A DNA stretch of 64,000 bases from Tricholoma matsutake (taxonomy: Eukaryota > Basidiomycota > Agaricomycetes > Agaricales > Tricholomataceae). Location: the NCBI GenBank assembly GCA_026075535.2, contig AP026542.1, positions 10,664,001-10,728,000 of the forward strand, written 5' to 3'. The notes under the pieces were generated by a model. The model was not told where the DNA came from. It saw only the letters and a list, made by a program, of their open reading frames with translations, and did no database searches. Position 1 is the stretch's first letter. Every line of letters begins with the position of its first letter. Made by a program: the position numbers and the translations under genes. Shown piece by piece: positions 1-11,290 of the stretch.

Positions 1-43
1 TCAGATTGATAGGAGACCAGTCTCGTCGTTTATCAATTTTTCA
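1..43 (+). repeat. Split direct repeat A1 (left end, cut by window edge)
   Basis: The first 43 bases are repeated at 4938-4980 with one difference, a CG versus CA at the 'TCTCGTCG' stretch. They contain a small stem GAGAC-CA-GTCTC. The repeat probably extends left of the window, because A2 can be longer than the part that is visible here. Confidence 0.8.
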
Positions 44-117
44 CAGCTTAATACTCTCTTTGGTCATCATCCTCTTCATCTGACTCCCACCTCTAAACAT
101 TATTCCCCTTTCTTTCC

Positions 118-1089
118 ATGTCGAATGCTTTTGCTCGCGATGCAAGCCCTACGGGTTCGATCGATGAGACTGTTCAGGCACAAGCTGAGGAACTCCAATG
201 GATTGTGGACAAAGCAATCTCGGAACCTTGTTCTGGGCCCGTTTTCCTCGAGCGTCTCAAGATGGCAGGGGCTACACCTGATGAGGCCAAGGATTACATT
301 TCACAGTTCAGTCAACGCAGAAGGGAACACGAGCCAGCTGGGGGAACAAATGCAGCTCAGTTGGCTAGTCGAGCCGAAGGGAACTCGCCAAGTCCTATTG
401 ACGTCGCCACGTCGATTGCTTGGGCACTTCTTCGAGCGAAGGTCGATCACCTCCAGTTGCCATTGTCAGGGGCCACTGGAATTGCTAACAGGACCCTCTC
501 TGATGAGTTATCATCCCTTCTTGGATTATCTTCTGGGAAAGGGGCCATTCTGGCTTTTGTGCTCGTGAAGGCTCCCCACTTGGCCAAGTTGTCGGACCCC
601 ATTGCATCTGATCCTCACTTTGAAAAGACTCAAGAGCTTGTCTCGGTCTTCAGTCCTCAGAATGTTCAAGACATCCTCGTCAATAAAGCACAGTTTGCTC
701 CAGTCAGGGATCTGCTCCCTCAAACCGTCTGGTGTAAGATTCTTCTCAACTCCTATGTTGACTTTGAAAAACTCTTTGCTTCTATGGACAAAGGATATGA
801 TCACCATGACGGCCCAAAGGACTTTGGGGCTGGCTATGCGCTCGTCAAAAAGGATCAAGCTTTCTCAAAGTGGCCGCTTCGTGCAGAAGCTGATTGGATC
901 CATGTTTTTGGAGTGTGGTCCTCAGGCGTGTCCTTTTTCTTTCCTCACCACGAATCGGAACTTCGAAACTATCAGAGGATTGTCATGGACCTGTTTCGAG
1001 CTGCTCCAGTGAACCCTATGGTCACCATCTCATTTGACGTCCAAGTTCGTGACAAGTATTCAAGGAAACCTTTTCATCTCGACGACTGA
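118..1089 (+). CDS. Gag-like ORF1 of Ngaro-like element
   Basis: An intact 323-codon ORF opens 75 bp after repeat A1 and precedes the RT frame. Its position at the 5' end of a YR retrotransposon suggests the nucleocapsid or Gag-like product that packages element RNA. I see no zinc knuckle and no other recognisable domain; it is a mixed alpha-helical, moderately charged protein. The ATG at 118 is the first in the frame and follows a T/C-rich leader. It ends with TGA at 1087. The stretch 1090-1499 continues open in short pieces in several frames and is a decayed linker towards pol. It could instead be a host-derived ORF, but its placement between A1 and RT argues against that. Confidence 0.6.
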   Translation: MSNAFARDASPTGSIDETVQAQAEELQWIVDKAISEPCSGPVFLERLKMAGATPDEAKDYISQFSQRRREHEPAGGTNAAQLASRAEGNSPSPIDVATSIAWALLRAKVDHLQLPLSGATGIANRTLSDELSSLLGLSSGKGAILAFVLVKAPHLAKLSDPIASDPHFEKTQELVSVFSPQNVQDILVNKAQFAPVRDLLPQTVWCKILLNSYVDFEKLFASMDKGYDHHDGPKDFGAGYALVKKDQAFSKWPLRAEADWIHVFGVWSSGVSFFFPHHESELRNYQRIVMDLFRAAPVNPMVTISFDVQVRDKYSRKPFHLDD

Positions 1090-1499
1090 GTGCAACTCAA
1101 TCTCCCACTTCTTGCTCAGATGCTGTCTCCTAGTTCGCTGAACCTTCCTCGCTTGAACAAGCGAGTTCTTCCCTCTCAGCCACCTTCTTTGGGAGGGAGC
1201 CAGAAACGTGCAGACATTCCTTGCCGGAATTGGAGCATCAGTACATATATGCAAATTGGAAGTTTGTCCAAATCAGTGAAAGCATGGTATTTGCTTTGTT
1301 TGTGGCGAAGGGCACCAAGCCAAAGATAACGAGCAATGTGCCATCGCACTCCAGCTTCAATCTTGAATCTGAGCAGCTTGAGTCACAGGGAGTCGCATCT
1401 AGACTACTTGAGAAGGGACCTCGGTTGTTGGGCGTTATGGTGGGTTCATTAAAACATAAAGCGTTGGACGTTTTGGAATCCCCTTGATTTTGTCGAGGT

Positions 1500-4244
1500 T
1501 TTAATGATATTTCTCCTTCAGCACTGTATACTGAGACTGCTCCTCCATTGCCCGCTCCACCTCAACATCTTCTGGATGACACCAAGATTCAAGAGGCCTT
1601 GCACTTATTGGGCGACACCATCAAAGTTGAGACCCCCTTTGATGTCGACAAATTTGAGTTGCTATTGTTCAACCATCCGAACCAACCTTTTGTGAAATCA
1701 GTTATGACATGTTTATGAGAGGGTTTCTGGCCTTTTGACAAAGGCAAATGGAAAGTGGAGCTTGAGGAAGTCACTCCTACTTATGAGTGTGACCCCGAGG
1801 ATGCAGAGGCCATCCAGGCTTTTCATGACTGGGAAATCACTGCAGGGCGTTGGTCAGAGTCCTTGGACAATACGGAACTGCTGTCCAGAATGAAGGTTTT
1901 GCCTATGTTTGTTGTCTGGCAGAACGAGAAGCCTCGTGTCGTCACAGACCACTCCCGTTCTGGAATCAATGATAACATTCCTCGCTCGGAGGCTAAAGTC
2001 AAGTACGACGATATGAGAACTTTTGGTCAGACACTTCACAATGCTTGGGCTGCAAATCCAGGGAAGTGCCTGGTCACGTACAAATCCGATGTTGCATCCG
2101 CCTTTCTTAATCTGCCAGCTCATCCCATTTTTCAGTTATGTCAAGTAGTGAAGATTGAAGGAAAGCTGTTCATTGTGCGACACCTGGTCTTTGGCAACTG
2201 GGCATCCCCATGTTGCTGGTGCACTGTGTCTGGGCTTTTGTGCTGGCTGGGCATCAGAAAACTCAGCATTGCGGGTTTACATGTCTACATGGATGATTTC
2301 TTCAGCTGGGACTATGCTGACAATCTTATTCACTACCGAGGGAAACTGCATCTGCATCGTCAAGTACAGCTGCTGCTGCTCTGGGAGGTGATCTCATGTC
2401 CTTTTGAATGTCGTAAACAAGAACACAGAGAATCTCTCAAGATAATCAGCTTCTGGGTAGATATCAATGCTCAGAGTATTTCATTATCACCAACCTCCAT
2501 CTCCGAGGTCATTTCAAAAATTGAGCTGTTTCTAACTACGCCAGCTCGCGCCCCAATGCTCCAATCTTGGCAACGTCTAGCTGGGCATCTCAACTGGATG
2601 CTGAACGTACTACCCTGGGGCTGTCCTGCTCTGACTGAGATGTACCGCAAAATGAGTGGAAAATCGTGGTCTCACTGTACCATTCCCATCAATGCAGGTG
2701 TGACTGCTGATCTTGGTTGGTTAAAACAGATCATTCCTTCTGCAATCGGGGTGCACTTTGTGGGCTCAGGACTCTGGGCAGATCACGAGGCCAACATGGT
2801 GGTGTGGACAGATGCCAGCTTGTGTAATGCACTGGCTTTTGTTTACTCTAATAGAGGTTTTCTCTACCCTATCAATCTGCCTCCAGCAGGGATCAAAATT
2901 GACATCTTTTTCCTTGAACTGCTCGCAATTGTATCAGCAGTGTATCACGCTGGATCTTTGACTCAACCTCCTCATCGCCTTTTGATCTGGACTGATAGCC
3001 TGCACTCTGTTGCGGTCTTGAATTCTCCACACCACCGAGTCTTTACACAATGCACCACTGCTTGCAATTGCTGGCATTATCCTTCGAACTGGCATGGATT
3101 TACATGTCCGGTTTATCGAAGGGAAACTGAATACCCATGCAGACATGTTGTCTCATCTGTTGGTAGACAAGTATCTGAGGAAGTTTCCCTCCAACCACGT
3201 CAAACGCTTTGCTCCTCCAAGGGAGTTATTGCTGGTGCAATGGAGAGAGTGCTTTTGAGTGCACTGGGGGGGCAGAGAGGAGGAAGCCAGATGCCTCGCC
3301 CCCCCATGGACCTCGAAGACCTGGATACTCGTGCGCTCTACTTGCAGATTAACTCCATTGAACATTCTACATCAAAAAACTATGCGACAGGGGCCTGAGA
3401 TTACATTAACTTTTGCATTCTACACTCACTGCCTTTAGATCCTACACCAACCACCCTATCTCGTTATGTGGCCTACTCCTCTCAGTTCATCGTGTCAGCA
3501 CCCAAGTATTTGATGGGTGTGTGACACTTCTTGAAAGACCTCTATCCCAACTTTGATGTCAATCATGCTCATCCTCTGGTAAAATCTACAGTCCGAGGGT
3601 CTAAAAAAGTATGGGCAGACCCTGTGCGTCGAAAGCTTCCCCTGCGCCTAGCTCATCTGCAGTCTTTTGTCAGTGTGGCTGATTGTACAGGTTTGTTTGA
3701 TGACTTGCTGATGGCTGTGCTAATGTCCTGTGCATTTTACGGCTGCCACCACATGGGAGAGCTGGTGCAGAAGAATGATCAGAGTCTGTTCAATTGGCAA
3801 AAAATTATACAACGCATATCACTCTCCTTCATGAATGCCCATGCGCAGTATCGTCTGCCTTACCACAAGAGTGACCCTTTCTATCATGGAATGGATGTCA
3901 TCTTCACGACACAGGATGTCACTAATCCAGTTGTTTTGTTAAGGAGGTATGTCTCCTGGCGCGATCATTTGCATGGTGCCAAGATGGCACTGTTCCTTCA
4001 GGAAAACGGTTCTCACCCATCCAGATCATGGTTCGATCTCAAGTTTTTCACAGTCCTCGATCATTGCTTTGGAGGTCATTCTCCGTGGACTGGGTATGCA
4101 ACTTTGCTTGCGTCTTTGGGCATGTCAGAATCTATCATCCAAGTGGTGGGTCGTTGGTCATCAGACGCCTGGAAAATGTATATTCGCAAAAACCCAGCTA
4201 TCAGGGTCAAACAGCAACTGGCCGCCATTCGACTACATCACTAG
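1500..4244 (+). pseudogene. RT-RNase H-tyrosine recombinase polyprotein (decayed)
   Basis: One reading frame runs from about 1500 to 4244 (about 915 codons), broken only by TGA at 1716, 3396 and about 3519, each readable as an ancestral CGA. The N-terminal part has the FNHPNQPFV...GFWPFD motif common before RT in DIRS-type elements. RT motif A is SDVASAFLNLP and motif C is VYMDDFF at about 2283, both intact. RNase H shows WTDAS, the E of FFLELLA, and WTDS. The C-terminal recombinase ends GRWSSDAWKMYIRK with the catalytic Tyr. Its first Arg is replaced (GCHHMGEL, His codon at 3750), and the HxxR Arg is Trp (GHSPWTG, codon at 4086). Both fit CpG transitions. The product would copy element RNA and integrate a circular DNA. 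RT and recombinase appear fused in one frame here. Confidence 0.85.
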
Positions 4245-4351
4245 TCACATGGTGCTGCTTTATTGGCTTCTCACTTCCCATCATGAGCTGCCCACTTTTC
4301 ATCTTTTACACACCTCCATCCACCCCCACACACAACATCTTCAGCTTTGAT

Positions 4352-4445
4352 TAGCTTGTCTGCTCCCATGCCTATAAAATTTGGGAGTCTGTCTAGGCAG
4401 ACTCTGTTTTCTGCTATACTATATCAACTTGAGCATGCAGCAGAG
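4352..4445 (+). repeat. Split direct repeat B1
   Basis: This 94-bp segment is repeated at 5042-5135 with about three substitutions. It contains a TATAAAA box and a perfect 7-bp stem GAGTCTG/CAGACTC around TCTAGG. It starts about 105 bp after the recombinase stop codon. Confidence 0.85.
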
Positions 4446-4937
4446 ATTGTCGTAAAGGCAGGTTCCAAGGGTAAGGAGCTTTTTGTAGGCCTCTGCGCCA
4501 CAAGTCCTCGATCACATGTCTGGCTCCGCTATCCGCATCAAACATCTGGCCTCCTTTTGCATGGTCTGTGTTTTTTGGTGCTAGGGGCTAGCAGATGCTG
4601 AGACACAGACAGTTTAAATGTGACTAGGAAGCCCCTGTGTTGCTTTCCTCCTGCCCCCATCTTGTTGACAAGCAACACAGGTAAGCGCACCGTGCTCTCT
4701 TCACAGATTCAGTCTCTCACATTTTCAGTAGTTGATTATCTAAGGCCGGCTTAGAGATATCATCTACTCACATCGTAAGAGCTCCCATTATCTCTAGAAC
4801 TATCTTTTCAACTAGGTTTTCACTTTACAGGATTCACTGGTAAATTTATAGCTGTTGCTACCCCACCCAGTTGAATCCTAACAGTGAGCGGTGTCTCTAC
4901 CATTACCTATCTGATCTGTCTTCTCACATGGTCACGC

Positions 4938-4980
4938 TCAGATTGATAGGAGACCAGTCTCATCGTTTATCAATTTTTCA
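4938..4980 (+). repeat. Split direct repeat A2
   Basis: Direct repeat of bases 1-43. The segment 4446-4937 between B1 and this point probably belongs to A2, but its partner lies outside the window. A 61-bp unique spacer separates it from B2. Confidence 0.75.
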
Positions 4981-5041
4981 TGGCCTGCCCTCCTCTCCCT
5001 TTTCTGTTCCATGGCATGTAACATATTGAATTGTAATTGTA

Positions 5042-5135
5042 TAGCTTGTCTGCTCCCGTGCCTATAAAATTTGGGAGTCCGTCTAGGCAGACTCTGTTTT
5101 CTGCAATACTATATCAACTTGAGCATGCAGCAGAG
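5042..5135 (+). repeat. Split direct repeat B2 (right end of element)
   Basis: Copy of B1 with the same TATAAAA box. Its stem has one change that makes a CpG (GAGTCCG). Similarity to B1 ends at CAGCAGAG, which defines the right boundary of the element. Confidence 0.85.
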
Positions 5136-7218
5136 GTGCAGTAATGGTGTTTGTGGTCTCAATAGCTAGTATCGAGTTCCCATGCCAGTATCGAGGCCGC
5201 ATTTGGCCTTGTTAGCCTACCACCTGCAATATATGGTATTCTGGGTCTGCCACCATGGAAGATGCTTCAGATATAATGTTAGTTGTGATTGTCAGTTCCA
5301 TTACTGCATGCACTCAGGTCTCCTTGATACCTTGTCTTTTGCTTTTCATTGGCTTTTCATTTGTTCTTGATCTGAAAGTCTTGGTGTCTCACTGTTCTCT
5401 CTCCCTATTCCTGGGGCCCATACTCGTGGCATTTCATCCCTGCACTCCAGATATTCCCACTGACAGATATTTTAATTCTCAAGCAACTGCAGTTATTCAG
5501 GTCTCCACATTTGTCATGTGCACAGCCACACTCTCAATGAGAATCTTGGGACTACCATATCTCCCCTGCCCTTGGCTTGTTTTCTATCAATTTTTTTTGC
5601 TTTCTAATTTGCATATAGAGTGGTTTACACTTACCTGCAATGATTATTCCCCATCTGTGATCCTTCATTTTAGAAATTCCATGCATCTTCAAGTTGGAAG
5701 CCCCCTCAGATTTTCCTGTTCCACTGCAAGGACACCCACAATCTATCTAGTTCTCTCTGATACTTAATATACTATAATAGGCCTATACAGTGTACTTGGT
5801 TCTGAGACATTGGATGCTCTCCTCATCCTACTCTTACATTTTCCAGATTTCTTGCATTTTGACTTTCCTGTTACTCATCCATCCTTTACTTATCATTCCT
5901 GTGTTTATCCCAAACTAATTACACTGAATGCAGCTTCTCAATCCTACATTTCAATAGGTTTTTATCCATCTGCTAGTCCTGCAGGTGTGTGATGCTAGTG
6001 TATACTTTGCAATTGAAGCTCTGTAGCCTATGCAAGCTAGGATAACAATTCTGTATTCCACAGGAAAAGCACAAATACATTCACCTAAAGTGACCCAACT
6101 CATTAAATGGTGAGATGTACAATTACTGCAAGGAGGTGAACAGAAAATTCTGTCGACCTTCCTTCCTTCCTTTTTTGGAATTTCCATTTTGGGAATTTAT
6201 TTTTTGACAAATTAGGGTTGTCCACAAACACCACTATTGAGCTGGGTCAATAGTGTTCAGTAGGTCATATCACCGACTTGGGCTACTGTGGGAAATGTCC
6301 AATCTATTGTTGCAGTAACTGCCGGCAAATGATGGGAATGCTTGTGTGTGTTGTGAACATCACGTGTAAGCTCACCCCCTACAGATGTCCAATCTATTGT
6401 TGTGGCACTTGCCGGGCATTCTTCCTGACTCTCGGAGTTCTGATGTAGTGCCAAAACTTACTAGTTAGTCTGTGGTCACGCGATGTGTTGATATTTGTGA
6501 CTTGTCATGGTTACCTTGAACTGGAACGATGACTCGGAGCAAGCCAACAAGGCCACATCTCATAGCTCTAGACTTCCAGTGCCGGTGCCAATCAGAGGCT
6601 GCCTCCAGTAACCACCTCAATGTTCACTGCTCGTTTCATCATGAAGAGGGAAACAGGTGAGTTGGTCAACTTCCATTTTTACATTACAAGATTCTTCCAT
6701 AACATGGATATTGGCCACCACCTTGACTGCATTCCATCTGCAATGTGGATATTGGTCACTGCCTTGACTATATCACAGGTGGATTTTATTTATTTTTACA
6801 TTACAAGTATTTTCCATAATGTGGTTATTGGCCACCACTTTGTCTTCTCTCAATAGATCAGACTCGGATTACCTCTTTCCTACCCCCACCATCATGGTGA
6901 TCACTTCCTACACCAAATCATTGTTGACACAAGCCCTCATCACCACAACAAGGCATTCATCCTTCTGGGGTGTGATGTAGTTGCATCTCCCTAATGCTCA
7001 CCCTTGGCGACGAGTTGTTTCTCCTGCAAAATGCGTAAGCCCTCACAACTTCAGGGCTGCCATCTTGGGATCTTCACTGGTACTGGAACCTCATCATCGA
7101 TGGGAAACCCCTCATCCACAATGAGGCCTTCATTTTCTTCTATGGGCGTGATGTAGTTGCATCCCCCTAACACTATGTAATTGAAAACACATCATATACC
7201 ACTTCTTGTATTTTAATT
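5136..7218. other. AT-rich non-coding stretch with short decayed repeats
   Basis: I recognise no gene here. Short imperfect direct repeats occur. One phrase, TGTCCAATCTATTGTTG, is present at about 6296 and 6385 with similar flanks. A phrase around GTGATGTAGTTGCATC occurs at about 6971 and 7149. CCATAAC/TGTGGATATTGG-like phrases recur between 6695 and 6840. They look like remnants of duplicated repeat DNA. Confidence 0.5.
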
Positions 7219-7904
7219 CTATGGATTGACGTGGACTTCCCCTTGAGTGTCGACAACCATCTTATTGTGCTTCTCCGCTCTCTCACTGCTGATATCCTCA
7301 TCCAACTGACCATACCCAATCCTTTGTTTCAGACTTCGAGTTTTTGGAGGCGCCTTGATTGATATTTGAATTGATGTTGCATCGCTTGACATCAGCTCAT
7401 CTTTCATCTATGCAAGAAAGAGTCCTTCAGCTATTTCAATATTCCAATTGTGTATGAACCATGCTAGAGCCCCACTTCAATAGCATTATCGATCACAGCA
7501 CCAATAACATCCTTCAGTGTCCTCCTTTCACAGGTACAGTCACAAAGGAGAGTTGGAGTTGCACAATGTCACCAACGCAGAACATTTGCGGCTCACAGGC
7601 ATCGAACCTGAACGTTGCCAGTCTGATGTAAGTTTTTGTTTGTTTGAATAAGATGACGTGCTCACTTCTTGTTTACAATTAGATCTCTTCAGATCATAAA
7701 GTAGTGCACTCGGTTGTCTTCAGTGTGAATGTATGAACACGATCTGTCTCCTCTAGCCATGTCTTGTAAGATGCCATGTGGGTCGATGCCCTTATTGAAA
7801 GGGACGCTCTCTACATCCTGTGCATCTCTTATAGGTGTTAGGTAGCAATTGGATACATCGATCCATGGACCTTCAGAGTCACCAGAGCATGACCATGTCT
7901 CCAA
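7219..7904 (-). pseudogene. Remnant of an intron-containing gene of unknown family
   Basis: On the minus strand, an exon-like frame (7904 down to about 7690) encodes a peptide with GIDPHGILQDMARG and YIHTEDNRVHYF. Downstream at about 7530-7620 another frame reads ACEPQMFCVGDIVQLQLSFVTVP before it breaks. This pair of motifs resembles an uncharacterised protein family widely expanded in mushroom genomes, which I recognise by pattern only. A third open stretch, 7407-7219, is lysine- and acid-rich. Stops and frame breaks between the pieces indicate a pseudogene. No function can be assigned. Confidence 0.35.
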
Positions 7905-8317
7905 TATACCCTCTGTGAACTGTCAGTCAAAATGTCCATAGATTTCTCGTGCTGCATGCATTGGTGAAGGTGGGCATTCCCAGTCCTGTTATACTGATGG
8001 CTTGTTTAAGGTACATGAATCACTGTGCAGGTATTCTTTCCTCGAAGGTCAGGCATTTGCCAGCTGCAAAAAAAAATGGAAGCTCACTTGGGTTTCTCCT
8101 GGAATGGTGGTAAGCCCTTCAGTTTGATAACACCCTGCAGGCTGAACACTGCTTCCTCCAGTACAGTGTCATTATTTATCTGCCACTTCAAAAGATGCTG
8201 TGATGATGGGTTTTCCATCTCACCATCTCACCTTGTAAATGGTTGCAAGCCTATCGTCCCAGGTGTTGCTGGTTTTTTTGATTGTGCTCTGCTCAAGCAT
8301 GTTTCCTTTGCCTGTTT
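7905..8317. other. Non-coding stretch before gypsy-1
   Basis: I see no convincing gene. A 100-codon plus-strand open stretch ends near 8327 inside the gypsy-1 LTR and is not supported by any motif. Confidence 0.4.
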
Positions 8318-8322
8318 GTTAG
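8318..8322. repeat. Target site duplication GTTAG (left) of gypsy-1
   Basis: GTTAG lies directly before the 5' LTR and again at 18419-18423 directly after the 3' LTR. A perfect 5-bp duplication shows that the element between them is one complete insertion. Confidence 0.9.
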
Positions 8323-8496
8323 TGTAGTGATCTGGACTGTTGCCCAGTCTTTACATTTATTATATAGTATTTGTTCCAGCCCCCCATCCCTTATAGATGG
8401 TGTTTAATGACAACAGTAGACTTTACACCCGGCAAAATTATACATTAATCATGTTCTTGCCTTGTATGAATTAAGTCTACCCTCTGGTGTACTACA
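8323..8496 (+). repeat. Gypsy-1 5' LTR
   Basis: 174 bp, starting TGTAGTGATC and ending GGTGTACTACA. It aligns along its length with 18241-18418. Apart from one patch with small indels near position 60, almost every difference is CG against TG or CA, or TG against CA, pointing to decay of CpG sites after insertion. Confidence 0.95.
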
Positions 8497-8659
8497 CTTT
8501 TTTGAACACTCAAATACATTACTTTTACCAAAAAACTTTCTTACTCGACTTCGCCTTCGCGAACGTCAAATTGTGCCATAACATCGATTGTGACCCTGAC
8601 ACCACCGGCGACAGTTCATTAAAATTCTTGATCCGAATTTGACACTACCCGAGACAGAC

Positions 8660-11290
8660 ATGTCTTCGACCAAAGTCAAAAAGAAGACTAGCTGGACTAG
8701 GGTGAAGGGTGGATCGGATTCTGAACCACCAGGTGACGGATCTCAACCCCCAGTTGATGGAAACCAGATGGGTACTGTCGAAGAAGTCGATGAAGTGGAG
8801 TCGGCGCTGAGAGCGTCGACTCAAGACCCTACTCCCACCGATAGAGCCCATCGACGGGATGATTCCTCATCCTTTTCTCCTACACCCCGTACTCCAGATG
8901 GAACTCCCCGATACCTACCCGGAAGGGAGGGTCAGTCCGACCATTCCTAAGATAGTGAGTTTATAACACTGTGAGGGACTTCCGGGCAAGCGCCTGGAAG
9001 AAATGCACCAACTTCCCCATCCATTCCTATGGATGAGGGAACTAGCAAATGACGCCGAGAGGAGAAGAGACCCGAGAAGCATACTCCACCTAGCCAGGAG
9101 GAGAACAGCGTGGCAATGTACACATCCCAGGCATGTGATCTCATCCACCGTCACATGGATCAGGACAGTTACGACCCTCGTCAACTCAGTGCGCAGATAC
9201 ACGAGTTGATGAGCGAGTTCTCTGTTCAGATCTGTCGGGAGTCTGGTAGTCAAGCTCCAGTTCCCTCCCCTAGTCAGGAGGAGAATCATATCCCTGTGGA
9301 TTCTCGTCATGGGGTTCCCGCATCGACCGCCCAGAAGAAATCGGTTCACTATGATGGGGCCAGCAAAGTGGCTCTTCAACGATATCAGGACTCCGCCATC
9401 TGGGATGGACAACCTTCCAATATCCCAGACCAAGGAATACGGTTTGATGTTAAGGGATTCCCTTTTGAAGATGTTCCTTCCCCTTCGAAAATTCCACCTA
9501 ACCTCCATCCTAACTCTAATCATCAAGAGCCAGGAAGGAGAGAAGATACCCCTAGATGCAGAGGGCCCAGGGAAAGTGGAGGTGGAGGAGGGGGAAGTGA
9601 CTCCTCTCCCTCCCATAGTGGCAGTGATGACAGTGACTGCGATGAAGAAACATTTCCCCCTAGCGATGAGGAGGATGAGGTCGAAGAGCACAGCCTACTT
9701 CGCCCCAATCCTCGGTCTCGTTTGAGGCCGAGAACAAACCCCAGTATCGGGCTGAGAGGAGATACCCCCTCGGTCTCCAATTGTACCAATGCCCATTCCC
9801 ATTGTTGAGGGCACTGCAGTGAGCTCGATTCGTATCGAGACAAAGGCATTTGTCGTCAGTCCAAGTACCTGAAGGCGATGCATGCCAAGTTTCACCAGCA
9901 AATTGACAATAAGGTGTCCGCGACTGTGGAGTCACTCCCGGATCAAAAGAATGGACCCCATGTGCCTACTCCCCCAACCTATGGTGGGAGTTCAGATACT
10001 GAAGTGTTCAAACGATGGTTGAATGCTCTCCTTCGATGGTTGAAGGTGAGCAAGACCAGCGGTCCCAGTCTCGATGCCAAAAGGATCGAGTATACTGGCA
10101 TGTACCTGGAAGGCGTTGCCCTGACATGGTTTGAAGATAATGTGGATGGAGTTTACCGCCACTGGGTTCAGTAGAACTTCAAGGATGTTATCACCAGTCT
10201 GTACAATCAGTTCATCCATGACAATGCAACCCATGATGTGGCCAACCATTTCTCCAAGGTGAAATATGATGTCGTCGAAGGGGTCATGAGCTATTATCAT
10301 AAACTGGAGTGGTACGCTACCAGGATGATCCGAGCTCTGGACCGATTCACCTTCAAGACCCAACTTTTGTCTGGGTTGCCCCAGATGATGGTGTCTTTCA
10401 TATTCGACAAGGGCTGTTCCGCAGAAGCCAGTTCCATGGAAACCATCCTCTACTACGCACATGAGGCAGAGGAAATATTATGGAAGAAGAAACGATACCA
10501 GGAGCATAAGCGACTGGTGGAGGCCCTTTCTTCTAGCAAGGAGACCCCAAAGCCCAAGGCGAATCCCCCCTCCAGGGAGGGTCGATCACCTGAGCGATCA
10601 CGTGAATGACCTCGAGATCCCCCCAGGCAAGATAATCAACCTAGGAATTGGGATAGGCCTATTAGGACCTGCGAGGTGGCCCCATCTAAGAAGGATTTCT
10701 GTCCTGAAGAAAGAAAGGCACCTTTCTCCAGGGAGCGGAATTCCAGGGACCAAGCTTCCCCTAGGAAGTATGAGGACAGTAAACCTCCCCCCACTTGTTA
10801 TAAGTGCGGGGGATTAGGACATTACTCCACCGACAAGAAGTGTCCTGAGTATAATACTCCAGGACAATTGAAACCTTCCCCCGGTGCGAGGATGTATGCA
10901 GCTCGCGAAGGGACAGAAGAGGACAAGGACGATGCCCCTCCAATGGAGGAGGATCGATTAGTGGCAGCTCACAGTGATTCTGATGAAGCTGACAGAGACG
11001 TATTGGGATCCCAATACAGTTCGGAGGGGGATCCATTCCTCATGGACTCCGACCGGGACCAATGCTCCGGCGAGGATTCAGAACGTTGTGGTGCTATTTG
11101 GGAGGTGATTAGCGAATATGATTCAGATTCCGCATATGACTCCTGTCCCTCCGCACAATCGGTATCCGACTCCAAAGAGGATTCCGACGAAGAATCGGTC
11201 AGAGACCACCTACTCGATGAGCAGATGGGAGTGATGGACGAGTCCCCTCCTACCTTGAACCTCAGGTGCCCCCTGGCCCTCAGGAAGTCA
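8660..11290 (+). pseudogene. Gypsy-1 gag region
   Basis: The frame starting at ATG 8660 is continuous with pol. Stops lie at 8948 (TAA), 8972, 9050, 9806 and 10607 (TGA), and 10172 (TAG). The N-terminal part is acidic and Ser/Pro-rich. The capsid-like part is at about 9960-10500 (WLNALLRWLKVSK, YLEGVALTWFEDN). A nucleocapsid knuckle follows at about 10790: CYKCGGLGHYSTDKKC, a CCHC-like motif with longer-than-usual spacing before the last Cys. Its product would form the particle that holds element RNA. After the knuckle comes a long Asp/Glu/Ser-rich linker leading to protease. No frameshift is needed between gag and pol, as in single-ORF chromoviruses. Confidence 0.85.

Larger units (their letters stand above)
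1..5135 (+). mobile_element. Ngaro/PAT-like tyrosine-recombinase retrotransposon
   Basis: The element has the domain order gag-like ORF, reverse transcriptase, RNase H and tyrosine recombinase, with no integrase and no LTRs. Instead it has split direct repeats in the order A1 (1-43), ORFs, B1 (4352-4445), A2 (ending 4980), B2 (5042-5135), the layout known for Ngaro and PAT elements. The left end lies outside the window, so the full length of A1 cannot be given. The copy is dead: the pol frame has TGA stops and two recombinase arginines are lost. The right end is placed at the end of B2 because similarity to B1 stops there. Confidence 0.85.

Noticed and set aside
8915..9691. A 258-codon minus-strand ORF
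   Set aside because: It is opposite the gypsy-1 gag frame and has no motif of its own.
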